A stretch of 64,000 bases of DNA, taken from assembly GCF_902859855.1 (NCBI RefSeq), contig NZ_CADIKH010000002.1, positions 1-64,000 on the forward strand. Direction: 5' to 3'. The translations under genes were made by a program, and so were the position numbers. The stretch's first letter is position 1. Each line of letters begins with the position of its first letter. This DNA is from Paraburkholderia humisilvae (GTDB taxonomy: Bacteria; Pseudomonadota; Gammaproteobacteria; Burkholderiales; Burkholderiaceae). The notes beneath the pieces were generated by a model. The model was given only the letters and a program-made list of their open reading frames with translations. It was not told where the DNA came from and searched no databases. This document shows positions 50,134 to 59,481 of the stretch, in pieces.

Positions 50134-50409
50134 TCACTCCGCAGCCGGTTCTTCGGGCCGTTGTTGTGTCACCGTGATGTATTGCTCCAGTTCTGGCTGG
50201 TCGATTGCCAACAACAGCAGGGCGGTTCCGCCGAGCTGTCGGGCAAATTCGTCGTCAAGCGCAAAGGAACGACTTTCAAGCGACCAGGGCATGACAAGCG
50301 CACTTTCCTTTAACGCAGAGACTGAGTGTCGGTCGACCGTGCATGTCTCGATCCGTTGTCCTTCTTCGTTGTACGTGATCAGCACGCACCGCGCGCTTCT
50401 TTGACTCAT
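50134..50409 (-). CDS. small conserved hypothetical protein
   Basis: A 91-residue soluble protein beginning MSQRSARCVLITYNEEGQRI. Alternating strands (RCVLITY, RIETCTV) and a helix (LDDEFARQLGGTALLLLAID) suggest a small alpha/beta fold. The family was not recognised. ATG 50409 is preceded by AAGGGAATTCGG. It is convergent with the Ser/Ala/Gln-rich gene. Confidence 0.6.
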   Translation of the reverse strand: MSQRSARCVLITYNEEGQRIETCTVDRHSVSALKESALVMPWSLESRSFALDDEFARQLGGTALLLLAIDQPELEQYITVTQQRPEEPAAE

Positions 50410-50635
50410 CCGAATTCCCTTAGGAAGTTGGCATTGCGATTCATCGCGGTGGAAGCCCTGCTCTCGGCCATATGGGCTCCGTACTTTCGCACAAAAAACA
50501 CTCGCCATATTCCATCCACCACCTCTCGCCACTCGCCCTCCATTCGTCTAAAGTAACCGCAGCCCCGCATCGCCCAGACCGTGCGCATCGAACGATCGAA
50601 AACCCGAAAAGCCAACTGAATGGAGGAGAGCAAAC

Positions 50636-51256
50636 ATGCAACTGATCGGTATGATGGATTCCCCATACGTGCGTCGCGTCGCGATCGCGCTCGCGATGTA
50701 CGGCATTCCGTGCGAGCACCGCGCGCTGTCGGTATTCCGTCACTTCGACGAATTCGCGAAGACAAATCCGGTAGTCAAAGCACCGACCCTGATCACCGAC
50801 GACGGCACGATGCTAGTCGATTCGTCGCTGATCCTCGACTATCTGGACCACAAGGCCGCACCCCAGCGGCGGCTGATGCCCGAGGACCTCGCGCTGCGGG
50901 CCAAAGCGCTGCATCTGATCGGCTTTGCGCTCGCCGCATGCGAAAAGACCATGCAGCACGTGTACGAAGATATGCTGCGGCCGAAGGAGAAACGGCATGA
51001 GCCGTGGGTCGCGCGCGTTCGAACCCAGTTGCACGGCGCATATGGCCAACTGGAAGCCGAACTCGCCGCGCACCAAGGCAATGGCTGGCTGCTCGGCGAC
51101 TGGGTGATGCTGCCGGATATCACGATCGCCGTCGCATGGCGCTTTACGCAGTTTGTTTTGCTGGACGAGGTCGATCCGGCACGTTATCCGGCGCTTGCCG
51201 CATTTTCCGCGCGGGCCGAGGCGTTGCCCGCGTTCGTCGAGACGCCGCTCGAGTAG
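50636..51256 (+). CDS. glutathione S-transferase family protein
   Basis: A 206-residue two-domain transferase. The thioredoxin-like part (residues 1-80) starts MQLIGMMDSPYVRRVAIALA with the active-site Ser in SPYVRR, has the cis-Pro in KAPTLITDDG and the glutathione-binding DSSLILDYLD. The helical domain (about 90-200) ends with WLLGDWVMLPDITIAVAWRF. This type is common in Proteobacteria and its substrate is unknown. GGAGGAGAG gives an excellent ribosome site. It is not closely similar to the GST at 11 kb. Confidence 0.9.
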   Translation: MQLIGMMDSPYVRRVAIALAMYGIPCEHRALSVFRHFDEFAKTNPVVKAPTLITDDGTMLVDSSLILDYLDHKAAPQRRLMPEDLALRAKALHLIGFALAACEKTMQHVYEDMLRPKEKRHEPWVARVRTQLHGAYGQLEAELAAHQGNGWLLGDWVMLPDITIAVAWRFTQFVLLDEVDPARYPALAAFSARAEALPAFVETPLE

Positions 51257-51439
51257 CGAGGCCCTGTTGGCTGCCAGCACGCGCGCAGCGCCCGTGTGCC
51301 GGGATTGTTGTCCTGGTTCGACAAGTGACTTCATGTTTGTGCCATTTATCCGCAAGTGGCACATCTCTACAATTGCTTCCATCGGCAAATAAGTTGGCGG
51401 CGCGCCCCAGACAGGCTGCGACGCATTTTGGGAGCAGTC

Positions 51440-51643
51440 ATGAAATCGTTGATCGAGCGGCAGATCTATCATCCGGCGGTGGTGCTGCCGATGCTGTCGC
51501 TCATGCAAATGATGGTGTCCACGGACTTCAACCTCGGGCAGGTCGGCGTACTGGTCGCGACCAATGGCGCACGCGCGGCGTTACAGCGCTCGCGCGATTT
51601 GATGTGCCATATGGTGTGCCACGGCGAAGATCGGGCGCACTAA
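51440..51643 (+). CDS. small hypothetical protein
   Basis: A 67-residue protein, MKSLIERQIYHPAVVLPMLS at the start and CHMVCHGEDRAH at the end; the C-x3-C-H pattern could bind a metal. Ribosome site GGGAGCAG. No signal peptide. The family was not recognised. A terminator follows 65 bp downstream. Confidence 0.6.
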   Translation: MKSLIERQIYHPAVVLPMLSLMQMMVSTDFNLGQVGVLVATNGARAALQRSRDLMCHMVCHGEDRAH

Positions 51644-51708
51644 GAACCTCGTCAAAGACCACCTCGAGGAAACCGCATCACGCGCCTGAAAGGCGCGTCT
51701 GTCGATAG

Positions 51709-51739
51709 AAACCGGGCGCTCGACGCCCGGTTTTCTTTT
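51709..51739 (+). terminator. intrinsic terminator
   Basis: AACCGGGCG and CGCCCGGTT form a 9-bp stem with a 5-nt loop, followed by TTCTTTT. It ends the small-protein transcript. Confidence 0.85.
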
Positions 51740-51840
51740 GCCGAAGGCTTTTGGCATGGGCTGCCGCCCTGCTTGCAGGGCATTGTCGTCGGGCTGGCGT
51801 AAGATGACCGATCCTCGACCCGCGCTTTGGGAGATCTGCC

Positions 51841-53241
51841 ATGCCACAGCACTTCGACGCAATCGTGATCGGCACAGGGCAGGGCGGCTCGCCGCTCGCC
51901 GTCCGGCTCGGCAAGAGCGGCCGCAAAACGGCCATCGTCGAACGTGATTTGTTCGGCGGCACGTGCGTCAACGTTGGCTGTACGCCCACCAAGGCTTATG
52001 TGGCGAGCGCGCGCGCCGCGCATGTCGCGCGTCATGCGGCCGGCTATGGCGTGCAGGTCAGCGGTGAAGTCACCGTCGATCTGGCTCAGGTGAAGGCGCG
52101 TAAGGATCGCATCATCGGCCAGTCGCGCACCGGCGTCGAAAAGTGGCTGCGCACCGCGCAGAACGTGTCGGTGTTCACTGGCCACGGCCGCTTTACCGGC
52201 CCGCGCACCCTTTCGATCACGGACCACGAAGGGCGCGTCAGCGATGAACTGAGCGCCGACGAATTCTTCCTGAACACCGGCACGCGCCCTGTGATTCCAA
52301 AGGTCGACGGCCTCGAGCGGATCCGCTACTACACGAACTCGACGCTGCTCGATCTGACCGAGCTTCCCGAGCATCTGGTGATCGTCGGCGGCAGCTATAT
52401 CGCACTCGAGTTTGCGCAGGTGTTCCGCCGCTTCGGCAGCCGCGTGACCGTGCTGGTGCGTAGCGACCGGTTGCTCAAGCGCGAAGACGCGGATTTCGCG
52501 GAAGCGGTGCAAAAGGTGCTTGCGCGCGAGGGCATCGCGTTTCGTTTCATGTCCGAGCCCGTTCGCATCGAGCCGCTGCATGGCGACGGTTCAACGGCCG
52601 CACGAGTCACGTGCGCGTCTGGCATTCCGGTCGAAGCGTCGCATCTGCTATTCGCGACCGGCCGCCGGCCGAACACCGACGATCTCGGTCTCGACGTTGC
52701 GGGCGTCCACGTGGACCCACATGGCACGGTTCCGGTCGACGGGCAATTGCGCACGAATGCGCCCGGCATCTGGGCGATCGGCGATATCAATGGCCGCGGC
52801 GCATTCACGCATACCTCGTACGACGACTATCTGATCGTCGCCGCCAATCTGCTCGACGGCGGCAAGCGCAGCGTCGACGACCGGATCATGGCGTCTGCGG
52901 TGTTCATCGATCCGCCGCTCGCGCGCGTCGGGTTATCGGAAACGGACGTTCGCCAATCGGGCCGCGCGGCGCTGATCGCCACGATGCCGATGACGCGTGT
53001 CGGCCGTGCGCGCGAGAAAGGCGAAACGGACGGCTTCATGAAAGCGCTGGTCGACTCGCAAACGAAACAGATTCTCGGTGCGACCATTTACGGCGTCGAC
53101 GGCGATGAAGCGATTCACACTTTCATCGACATCATGACGGCGCGCGCGCCGTATCCGACGCTGCAATTCGCGATGCATGTCCACCCGACAGTCAGCGAGC
53201 TGGTGCCGACGCTGCTCGATAGCCTGAAGCCGCTCGAATGA
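51841..53241 (+). CDS. FAD-dependent pyridine nucleotide-disulfide oxidoreductase (mercuric-reductase-like)
   Basis: A 466-residue class I flavoprotein reductase. An FAD-binding GTGQGGSPLAVRLGKSGRKT loop lies near residue 13, the redox-active Cys pair is in GGTCVNVGCTPTKAYVAS (C-x4-C), the NAD(P)H-binding motif is VIVGGSYIALEFAQVFRRFG near 180, and the second FAD segment IWAIGDINGRGAFTHTSYDD near 305. The dimerisation domain ends with MHVHPTVSELVPTLL, whose His-Pro-Thr and Glu are the catalytic pair. It resembles mercuric-reductase-like and dihydrolipoamide-dehydrogenase-like enzymes but lacks the N-terminal metal domain and the C-terminal Cys pair of true MerA, so mercury is an unlikely substrate. 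Confidence 0.88.
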   Translation: MPQHFDAIVIGTGQGGSPLAVRLGKSGRKTAIVERDLFGGTCVNVGCTPTKAYVASARAAHVARHAAGYGVQVSGEVTVDLAQVKARKDRIIGQSRTGVEKWLRTAQNVSVFTGHGRFTGPRTLSITDHEGRVSDELSADEFFLNTGTRPVIPKVDGLERIRYYTNSTLLDLTELPEHLVIVGGSYIALEFAQVFRRFGSRVTVLVRSDRLLKREDADFAEAVQKVLAREGIAFRFMSEPVRIEPLHGDGSTAARVTCASGIPVEASHLLFATGRRPNTDDLGLDVAGVHVDPHGTVPVDGQLRTNAPGIWAIGDINGRGAFTHTSYDDYLIVAANLLDGGKRSVDDRIMASAVFIDPPLARVGLSETDVRQSGRAALIATMPMTRVGRAREKGETDGFMKALVDSQTKQILGATIYGVDGDEAIHTFIDIMTARAPYPTLQFAMHVHPTVSELVPTLLDSLKPLE

Positions 53242-53254
53242 CGCCGAGGCCGCG

Positions 53255-53635
53255 TTGAACCCCGCTGCGAAACGTCCGCCCGGCGTAGCCGGCAATCTAT
53301 TCAGCGCTGTCGAACAGGGTCCGCACGAGCATGTCGACGTGCTCGCCGAACGCGGCGATCTGACCATCGAACGCATCGTTTCAATGGCGCATGCGAGCCC
53401 CGCTGGCTTCTGGTACGACAGCCCCCGCGACGAATGGGTCGTGCTGCTGACGGGTGCGGCGGCGCTCGAGTTCGAACACGATGCCGCGCGGCACGACATG
53501 CGGCCCGGCGACTACCTGCTGATCGAAGCGCATCGCCGCCATCGCGTCGCATGGACCCATCCGGATCAGCCAACCGTGTGGCTCGCGGTTCACTATTCAG
53601 CCGAGGTCGACAAACGGCGGGACGATCGCCGATAA
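53255..53635 (+). CDS. cupin-domain protein
   Basis: A 126-residue single-domain cupin. FWYDSPRDEWVVLLTGAAAL is cupin motif 1 and MRPGDYLLIEAHRRHRVAWT is motif 2, with the expected His/Glu metal ligands only partly kept (E in RDEWV, H in RRHRV). The start appears to be TTG 53255, 13 bp after the oxidoreductase stop codon. Because of that spacing the two are likely co-transcribed. Confidence 0.8.
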   Translation: MNPAAKRPPGVAGNLFSAVEQGPHEHVDVLAERGDLTIERIVSMAHASPAGFWYDSPRDEWVVLLTGAAALEFEHDAARHDMRPGDYLLIEAHRRHRVAWTHPDQPTVWLAVHYSAEVDKRRDDRR

Positions 53636-53702
53636 TCGGCCGCAGCGCGCGCGGTCGCCACGTGCACCGTCGTTATCCAACTGAGACAAAGGAAACCGGC
53701 AG

Positions 53703-54278
53703 ATGGGCAAAGGGCGTATCGAAGCGTTCAGCGACGGCGTGATTGCGATCATCATCACGATCATGGTGCTTGAGCTCAAAGTGCCCGAAGGCTTCGATCT
53801 GGAATCGCTGCGGCCTGTCGGGCCCGTGTTCTGTGCGTATGTGCTGAGCTTTATCTATGTCGGCATTTACTGGAACAATCACCATCATATGTTCCATACG
53901 GTGCAGAAGGTCAACGGCGCGACACTTTGGGCGAATCTGCATCTGCTGTTCTGGCTGTCGCTGCTGCCGGCGGTGACTCACTGGCTGGGCGAGAGTCACC
54001 TGTCCGCGTGGCCCACCGCGCTATACGGCGTCGTGCTGCTGATGTCCGCAATCGCGTATTTCATTCTGGCGCATGTGATGGTGCGCCACCATGGTCCCGA
54101 TTCGACGCTCGCGCGTGCACTCGGCGCCGACCGGAAAGGCAAGCTATCGGTCGTGGTGTATCTGGCGGGCGTGGTGCTTGCGTTTGTGGAGCCGTGGATG
54201 TCGGCCGTGCTGTACACGTTGATGGCCGCAATCTGGCTGGTGCCGGACCGGCGCATTGAACGCGCGCTGGCGGAGTGA
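53703..54278 (+). CDS. TMEM175/DUF1211-family potassium-channel-like protein
   Basis: A 191-residue inner-membrane protein with six hydrophobic segments. The opening RIEAFSDGVIAIIITIMVLE is the invariant family motif (R-x3-FSDG) found in bacterial and lysosomal TMEM175 channels, where the first helix lines a potassium pore. YWNNHHHMFHTV in the second third is also typical. Physiological role in bacteria is unclear. It lies 6 bp before the YfcE-like phosphoesterase gene, likely one transcript. Confidence 0.9.
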   Translation: MGKGRIEAFSDGVIAIIITIMVLELKVPEGFDLESLRPVGPVFCAYVLSFIYVGIYWNNHHHMFHTVQKVNGATLWANLHLLFWLSLLPAVTHWLGESHLSAWPTALYGVVLLMSAIAYFILAHVMVRHHGPDSTLARALGADRKGKLSVVVYLAGVVLAFVEPWMSAVLYTLMAAIWLVPDRRIERALAE

Positions 54279-54284
54279 TCTGCG

Positions 54285-54791
54285 ATGACCTCGTCACCTT
54301 CAGCTTCGTCGTCTTTGGCATCGTCGAAAGTGGCCCGCATCGGTCTGATCTCCGATACGCATAATCTCGTGCGTCCCGAAGCGCTGCGCCATCTCGAAGG
54401 CTGCGATGCGATCGTACATGCCGGCGATATCTGCGAACCGGCGGTGCTCGACGCATTGCGCGAGATCGCACCGGTTACGGCGGTCCGCGGCAACAATGAC
54501 ACCGGCGCATGGGCCGCGGCATTGCCGACGCACGCGACGCTGACGGTGCGCGACGTGACGATTCTCGTTGTGCACGATATGGCCGATGTCGGCAAGAATG
54601 TGCATCGCGACGGCGTGCGCGTGGTCGTCACCGGGCATTCGCATCAGCCGCGCATCGACGAACGCGATGGCGTGCTGTACGTAAATCCCGGCAGCGCGGG
54701 GCCGCGGCGTTTCAGGCTGCCGATATCCGCGGGCCTTTTGCTGATCGACGGCGCGCAGGTTCATGCAACGTTGCATACGCTGATTGCGTGA
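54285..54791 (+). CDS. YfcE/MJ0936-type metallophosphoesterase
   Basis: A 168-residue small phosphodiesterase. Motifs in order are RIGLISDTHN (metal ligands Asp and His), IVHAGDICEP, VRGNNDTGAW, LVVHD and TGHSHQPRID, followed by LYVNPGSAGPRR, the family signature near the end. The N-terminus has 17 extra Ser/Ala-rich residues. ATG 54285 is six bases after the channel-gene stop. Confidence 0.9.
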   Translation: MTSSPSASSSLASSKVARIGLISDTHNLVRPEALRHLEGCDAIVHAGDICEPAVLDALREIAPVTAVRGNNDTGAWAAALPTHATLTVRDVTILVVHDMADVGKNVHRDGVRVVVTGHSHQPRIDERDGVLYVNPGSAGPRRFRLPISAGLLLIDGAQVHATLHTLIA

Positions 54792-54946
54792 GCGGCGGGC
54801 CGCGGCGCGGCGCGTCCGCGGCACGTCCTTTGCTATCCCTACTGGAAAGACCTCGGTCCAACGCGCGACGCGCATGCGATGCGTGTGCGTGTGGCCGGGT
54901 CATTGAACGATTGCTTTGTGTTGAGCGCATAAATGCACGCGCAAGC

Positions 54947-54986
54947 GCACGCACCAACGCACGCACCAACGCACGCACGCACCAAC
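54947..54986 (+). repeat. 12-bp tandem repeat upstream of the PRC-barrel gene
   Basis: The unit GCACGCACCAAC is present about three times, the last copy with a 4-bp ACGC insertion. It lies in the leader just before the ribosome site of the PRC-barrel gene. In the same frame it would code for Ala-Pro-Thr-His repeats if translation started earlier. Confidence 0.7.
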
Positions 54987-55001
54987 GCGAAGGGAGGAGC
55001 C

Positions 55002-55403
55002 GTGATCCAGCGACCCATTACTCAGTTTGTCGCAGCACTCATTGCAGCGAGCGCGATGAGTGTGGCAACGGGCGCCGCCGCGCAAGGCGCGCCACAATCG
55101 GTGACGCAAACACGCGTCGATGTGGTTCACATGGGCGCGGGTTTCCGCGCGTCGAAGCTCACCGGTGCGACCGTCTACAACCGTGACAAGGATCGGATCG
55201 GCACAATCGACGATCTGATCCTGTCGCCGTCCGAGCAGAATGCGTTCGCTATTCTGTCGGTCGGCGGTTTCCTTGGCATGGGCAAGCACTACGTCGCGGT
55301 GCCGTTCAACAGCCTGCAGATCAGCGACAAGCAGATCGTGCTGCCCGATGCGACGAAGCAGTCAATCGAAGCATTGCCCGAATTCAAGTACGCGCCGGAT
55401 TGA
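55002..55403 (+). CDS. exported PRC-barrel protein
   Basis: A 133-residue exported protein. A signal peptide ends near SVATGAAAQG and one PRC-barrel domain follows: ASKLTGATVYNRDKDRIGTI, DDLILSPSEQNAFAILSVGG and KHYVAVPFNSLQI. PRC-barrels are small protein-RNA or protein-protein modules; periplasmic versions are common in Burkholderiales and unexplained. The start is taken as GTG 55002 since AGGGAGGAG sits right before it; the frame is open to 54933 through the 12-bp repeats. Confidence 0.85.
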   Translation: MIQRPITQFVAALIAASAMSVATGAAAQGAPQSVTQTRVDVVHMGAGFRASKLTGATVYNRDKDRIGTIDDLILSPSEQNAFAILSVGGFLGMGKHYVAVPFNSLQISDKQIVLPDATKQSIEALPEFKYAPD

Positions 55404-55429
55404 ACCCCGGCGCGCGGTTGCGGGTTTGC

Positions 55430-56899
55430 TTAAGCCCGTACCGTGGCCGTCGCCGCATAGGCTTCGTCGAGCTCTTCCGCTTCACGCTGGCCGCGCAGCA
55501 CCGCATGCGCTTCCGCACGGGTCGCCACGCAGGGCGCGGAGCCGAGCAGCGGCTTCCTCGCGGTCTCGCGCAACGCGACCACCGACACCAGGCCGATCAG
55601 CGACGCACCCATCAGATAGTACGCAGGCATCATCAGATTGCCGGTGTGCTCGACGAGCCACGCGGCAACCAGCGGCGTCGTGCCGCCGAACAGCGACACC
55701 GATACGTTGAAGCCGATCGCCAGCGCACCGTACCGGATCCTGGTCGGAAACAGCGCGGGCAGCGCGGATGGCATCACGCCGGTGAACGTTGAGAGCAGTG
55801 CGCCGAGTATCAGCAGGCCGGCGAATACCGGCACCACGGTGCCCATGCGTATCAGCAGCAGCGCGGGCGCCGACAGCACGAACAGCCCCACGCAGCCGAA
55901 CAGCATCACCGGCTTGCGGCCGATCGCGTCGGACAGACGGCCGGCGAAGAGCGTCATCGGCATCATCAGCACCATCACGAGCAGCACGAGGAACAGGCCG
56001 TGCGTTTCGTTGAAGTGCAGCGTCGCCGACAGGTAGCTCGGCAGATAGGACAGCGCCATGTAGTCGGTCACATTGAAGATCAGTACGAGGCCGACGCACA
56101 GCAACAGCGGCTTCCATTGCTGCGCAAGCAGTGCGCGCAGCGTTTCTTTCGGCCGCGCCTTGTCTTCCGCTTCGCGCGCTTGCGCTTCCTGTTTGAACGC
56201 CGGCGTTTCTTCGAGCTTCAGGCGGATATACAGACCGACGAGGCCAAGCGGCCCGGCGATCATGAACGGCACGCGCCAGCCCCACGACAGCAGTGCATCC
56301 TGCGACAGCGTCGCGGTCAGGATCGCGACCGTGCCCGCGCCGAGGATGTAGCCGACCAGCGTGCCGAACTCGAGGAAGCTGCCCATAAAGCCGCGCCGCC
56401 GGTCAGTCGAGAACTCCGCGATGAAGGTGGCCGCGCCGCCGTATTCGCCGCCGGTCGAAAAGCCTTGGACCAGACGCGCGACCAGCAGCAGCACCGGCGC
56501 GAGCACGCCGATCGACGTGTAGCTCGGAATCAGGCCGATCGCGAACGTGCCGACCGCCATCATGATCATCGTCATCGCGAGTACGCGCTGGCGACCGATG
56601 CGGTCGCCAAGCGGCCCGAACACCATGCCGCCGATCGGCCGCACGAGGAACGCGGCGGCGAACGTGCCGAAGGTCGCGATCAGTTGCGCGGACGGGCTGC
56701 TGGACGGGAAGAACACTTTGCCGAGCGTGACCGCGATGTAGCTGTACACACCGAAGTCGAACCATTCCATCGCGTTGCCGAGCGCCATCGCGCCGACGGC
56801 GCGTTTGAGAAGGCTGTTGTCGACGATCGTGATGTCGTCGAGTGAGAGGCGGTTTTCGTGGTTGTTGTGTCGCCAGAAGCTGTTGCGGGATGCGGTCAA
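55430..56899 (-). CDS. proP: ProP-like MFS metabolite:proton symporter
   Basis: A 489-residue inner-membrane symporter with twelve membrane helices. The N-terminal block LDDITIVDNSLLKRAVGAMA followed by LGNAMEWFDFGVYSYIA closely follows E. coli ProP (osmosensory proline/betaine uptake), and GPLGDRIGRQRVLAM is the MFS loop motif. The C-terminal coiled coil used by E. coli ProP for osmosensing is not evident; the tail is Ala/Glu-rich (ATRAEAHAVLRGQREAEELD). A TTG at 56899 with GGAGAG six bases before it is the best start; an ATG at 56938 lacks a ribosome site. Substrate proline/betaine is likely, other carboxylates possible. Confidence 0.85.
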   Translation of the reverse strand: MTASRNSFWRHNNHENRLSLDDITIVDNSLLKRAVGAMALGNAMEWFDFGVYSYIAVTLGKVFFPSSSPSAQLIATFGTFAAAFLVRPIGGMVFGPLGDRIGRQRVLAMTMIMMAVGTFAIGLIPSYTSIGVLAPVLLLVARLVQGFSTGGEYGGAATFIAEFSTDRRRGFMGSFLEFGTLVGYILGAGTVAILTATLSQDALLSWGWRVPFMIAGPLGLVGLYIRLKLEETPAFKQEAQAREAEDKARPKETLRALLAQQWKPLLLCVGLVLIFNVTDYMALSYLPSYLSATLHFNETHGLFLVLLVMVLMMPMTLFAGRLSDAIGRKPVMLFGCVGLFVLSAPALLLIRMGTVVPVFAGLLILGALLSTFTGVMPSALPALFPTRIRYGALAIGFNVSVSLFGGTTPLVAAWLVEHTGNLMMPAYYLMGASLIGLVSVVALRETARKPLLGSAPCVATRAEAHAVLRGQREAEELDEAYAATATVRA

Positions 56900-57593
56900 G
56901 TCAAACTCTCCAATGACTGCGGCTTGACGCGCGTCCATGCATGCACGTCGAGCCACGGTTGCTGGGAAGTGCGCTTTCGTCGACGGCCGGCTTCAGCAAG
57001 AATCTCGCGGAAATTCGTGGAAGTCCGGTGCCGGGATGCGCCCGGCGAAGCCTCTCGCAGGCGCGACAAGTCAGCGCCGGTGCGTCGCGGGTCGTCGCGA
57101 AATTGCACTTGGTCAGGTACTGCTGCAGGTTTGCATCCGCCTGGCCGTGAGACCAGAGCCCGCGAAGCGGGGCGGATACAGCGATGGCGCGTGCAAAACG
57201 GCGGGTTGCCGGAATTGCTGTGCGCCCGTTTTGAAGGGCTTGAAAAAGACCGCTAAACGGACCGCTTAGCGAACCGGCGCGGACCGGTTACGACGCGCAC
57301 GGACGGTGACGTCCGGCGCAAAGGCCGACAAGCCCTCTGGTTGAAAACGATTCGATACCGGAAGCGGGCAATGCGGCGAGCGGGCGCGCAAAGGACGCGC
57401 CGATTCCGGGGCGAACGGCGAAATGCAGGTGACTTACTGTTAGAACGATGAACATGTTAGCACGATGGCAGAGGATCGTGCAAACCCCTTGTCCGACAAG
57501 GCTCGGCCGGGAATGCTGTATCCTTTGCTGGGCGGGGATGCAGCGGAATTGCAAGGCCGTGGCGCGAACCAGACCAGCTTAGGCGGTTCGGCA
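56900..57593. other. long non-coding interval
   Basis: About 700 bp with no gene that could be supported. The proP promoter should be near its left end. An 85-codon frame at 57465 reads through the downstream terminator and is not credible. Base composition is like that of the surroundings until about 57420-57480, which is AT-richer. Confidence 0.5.
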
Positions 57594-57632
57594 TTAAAAA
57601 ATAAAAAAAATCCGCGCATGGCGCGCGGATTC
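57594..57632 (-). terminator. argA-yggX intrinsic terminator
   Basis: On the minus strand AATCCGCGC and GCGCGGATT pair, followed by TTTTTTTATTTTTTAA. It lies about 130 bp beyond the yggX stop codon and is the strongest T-run in the window. Confidence 0.85.
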
Positions 57633-57759
57633 GATCGGCTTTGGGTTGGCGTCGAGTGGCGGTTTGATCGCCTGTTCAGGGCGCCATTGGCAGGCAGCGG
57701 CTACCGGGCTAACGACGACTAGCGGTCGCCAGCGCCAGTAAGCCTCAGCGCCACCCGGC

Positions 57760-58035
57760 TTAGCCTTGGGACGGCGGCACGTACCCCGACGCCTGATCGG
57801 CGCCTTCGCCGAAGAAGAATTTTTCGGTCTGCTTCATCAGGTACTGGCGCGCGCGCGGGTCGGCCATGTTCAGGCGGTTCTCGTTGATCAGCATCGTTTG
57901 CTGCTTGAGCCACGCCTGCCAGGCTTCCTTCGACACGCTTTCATAAATCCGCTTGCCGAGTTCGCCCGGCAGCGGCGGGAAATCGAGGCCTTCGGCTTCC
58001 TTGCCGAGCTTCGTGCATTGAACCATGCGAGCCAT
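57760..58035 (-). CDS. yggX: Fe(2+)-trafficking / oxidative-damage-protection protein YggX
   Basis: A 91-residue cytoplasmic protein. [20 protein letters not shown] with the single conserved Cys at residue 7, [20 protein letters not shown] and [20 protein letters not shown] are diagnostic for YggX, which protects iron-sulfur clusters and is linked to iron supply. The length equals that of the E. coli protein. It lies 43 bp after argA on the same strand, so the two probably share a transcript, as usual in Burkholderia. Confidence 0.96.
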   Translation of the reverse strand: MARMVQCTKLGKEAEGLDFPPLPGELGKRIYESVSKEAWQAWLKQQTMLINENRLNMADPRARQYLMKQTEKFFFGEGADQASGYVPPSQG

Positions 58036-58078
58036 GCTGTGCTTCTCCTGATAGATAGGGGGGCGATCGCGGTGACGC

Positions 58079-59458
58079 TCACAGCTGCTTCATCAGCACG
58101 AGCGATTTGCGTTGCCAGTTGTAGAGGCGGCGGCGGTCTTCCGGCAGGTCGTCGACCGTTGCCTTCACGAAGCCGCGTTTGAGAAACCAGTGTTCGGTGC
58201 GCGTCGTCAGCACGAAGATGCGGTTCAGGCCGCGTGCCCGCGCGCGTTGCTCGATCCGCCGCAGAAGCCGTTCGCCGTCGCCGGAATTCTGCGCTTCCGG
58301 CGCGACCGTCAGGCACGCCATCTCGCCGATCTTTTCCTGCGTATACGGGTAGAGCGCCGCGCAGCCGAACAGCACGCCATCGTGCTCGATCACCGAGAAG
58401 TGGTCGATATCGCGCTCGATCTGATGCCGCCCGCGGCGCACCAGTGTGCCATCGGTTTCGAGCGGCTCGATCAGCGTCAGAATGCCGCCGACGTCGTCCG
58501 GTGTCGCTTCGCGCAGGCTCTCGAGGTTCTCGTAAGAGATCATCGTGCCGACGCCATCGTGCAGGAACAGCTCGAGCAGCAGACTGCCGTCGAGCGCGTA
58601 AGGAATGATGTGCGCACGCGCCACGCCGCCGCGGCACGCACGGATAGAGTGCTTCAGATAGAACGCCGCGTCGCCTTGCACCTGGCCGCTTTCCTGCAGC
58701 TTGTAGGCGTCGTCGAGCGACATTTCACGGACCAGCTCGCCGCCTTCGACCAGCCCGTCGGTCTCGGTCAGAAACACGAGCTTGTCCGCGCGCAGCGCAA
58801 TCGCCGCGGCCGATGCGACGTCTTCCATCGCCAGATTGAACGCTTCGCCGGTCGGCGAAAAGCCAAGCGGCGACAGCAGCACCAGCTTGCGGCTCGCGAG
58901 CGAGTGGCGGATCGACTCGGCATCGATCTTGCGCACCACGCCGGTATGCTGGAAATCGACCCCGTCGAGAATACCGACCGGCCGCGCGGTCACGAAGTTG
59001 CCCGACACGACGCTGATGTGCGCGTGCGCCATCGGCGTGTTCGGCAAACCTTGGCTGATCGCGGCCTCGATATCGAGACGCACTTCGCCGGCCGCTTCCT
59101 TCGCCGATTCGAGTGCGCGCGCATCGGTAATGCGCATGCCCTGCGAGAATTCGGATTGCACGCCGTGCAGGCTCATCTGTTCTTCGACCTGCGGGCGCGA
59201 GCCATGCACCAGAACGATCTGAATGCCCATCGCCTGAAGCAGCGCGATATCGGACACCAACGCGTTGAGGAGCCCCTCATGCACCACTTCGCCGCCGAAC
59301 CCGACGACAAACGTCTTGTTGTTGAACGCGTGGATGTACGGAGCGACCGAGCGCATCCAGTCGACGAATTGCGCATGTTGCGCGGGACTTGCGATCGCGC
59401 CGCCGGCAGGGGCCGGGGCGCTCGCGGATGCGGAGTGAAGGTCGGTTTGGGAATTCAT
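58079..59458 (-). CDS. argA: amino-acid N-acetyltransferase ArgA
   Basis: The first enzyme of arginine synthesis, N-acetylglutamate synthase of the bifunctional-looking ArgA type. The 459-residue protein has an amino-acid-kinase domain (about 40-300; [50 protein letters not shown]) and a C-terminal GNAT domain (about 310-459) with acetyl-CoA loop [20 protein letters not shown]. The N-terminal 25 residues are Ser/Ala-rich. ATG 59458 has no ribosome site, and a TATAAT ends 7 nt before it, so a leaderless message is likely. Confidence 0.95.
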   Translation of the reverse strand: MNSQTDLHSASASAPAPAGGAIASPAQHAQFVDWMRSVAPYIHAFNNKTFVVGFGGEVVHEGLLNALVSDIALLQAMGIQIVLVHGSRPQVEEQMSLHGVQSEFSQGMRITDARALESAKEAAGEVRLDIEAAISQGLPNTPMAHAHISVVSGNFVTARPVGILDGVDFQHTGVVRKIDAESIRHSLASRKLVLLSPLGFSPTGEAFNLAMEDVASAAAIALRADKLVFLTETDGLVEGGELVREMSLDDAYKLQESGQVQGDAAFYLKHSIRACRGGVARAHIIPYALDGSLLLELFLHDGVGTMISYENLESLREATPDDVGGILTLIEPLETDGTLVRRGRHQIERDIDHFSVIEHDGVLFGCAALYPYTQEKIGEMACLTVAPEAQNSGDGERLLRRIEQRARARGLNRIFVLTTRTEHWFLKRGFVKATVDDLPEDRRRLYNWQRKSLVLMKQL

Positions 59459-59465
59459 GCCCGGG

Positions 59466-59473
59466 ATTATAAT
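59466..59473. promoter_or_regulatory. shared palindromic -10 element of argA and hrpA
   Basis: ATTATAAT is its own reverse complement and so gives a perfect TATAAT on both strands. The hexamer ends 7 nt before the argA ATG and 8 nt before the hrpA ATG, so transcription from it would start at or next to the A of each start codon. -35 elements are weak on both sides (TTGGGA on the plus strand, TACATT on the minus). Confidence 0.55.
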
Positions 59474-59481
59474 GCGCCCCC

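Noticed and set aside
51841..53241. Mercuric reductase MerA
   Set aside because: The redox Cys pair is present, but the N-terminal metal-binding domain and the C-terminal vicinal Cys pair are absent and no mer genes lie nearby.
54940..54990. Possible CRISPR array from the repeated GCACGCACCAAC units
   Set aside because: The repeats are contiguous 12-mers without spacers and no cas gene is near.
57465..57722. An 85-codon frame between proP and yggX
   Set aside because: It reads straight through a strong terminator and encodes no recognisable sequence.
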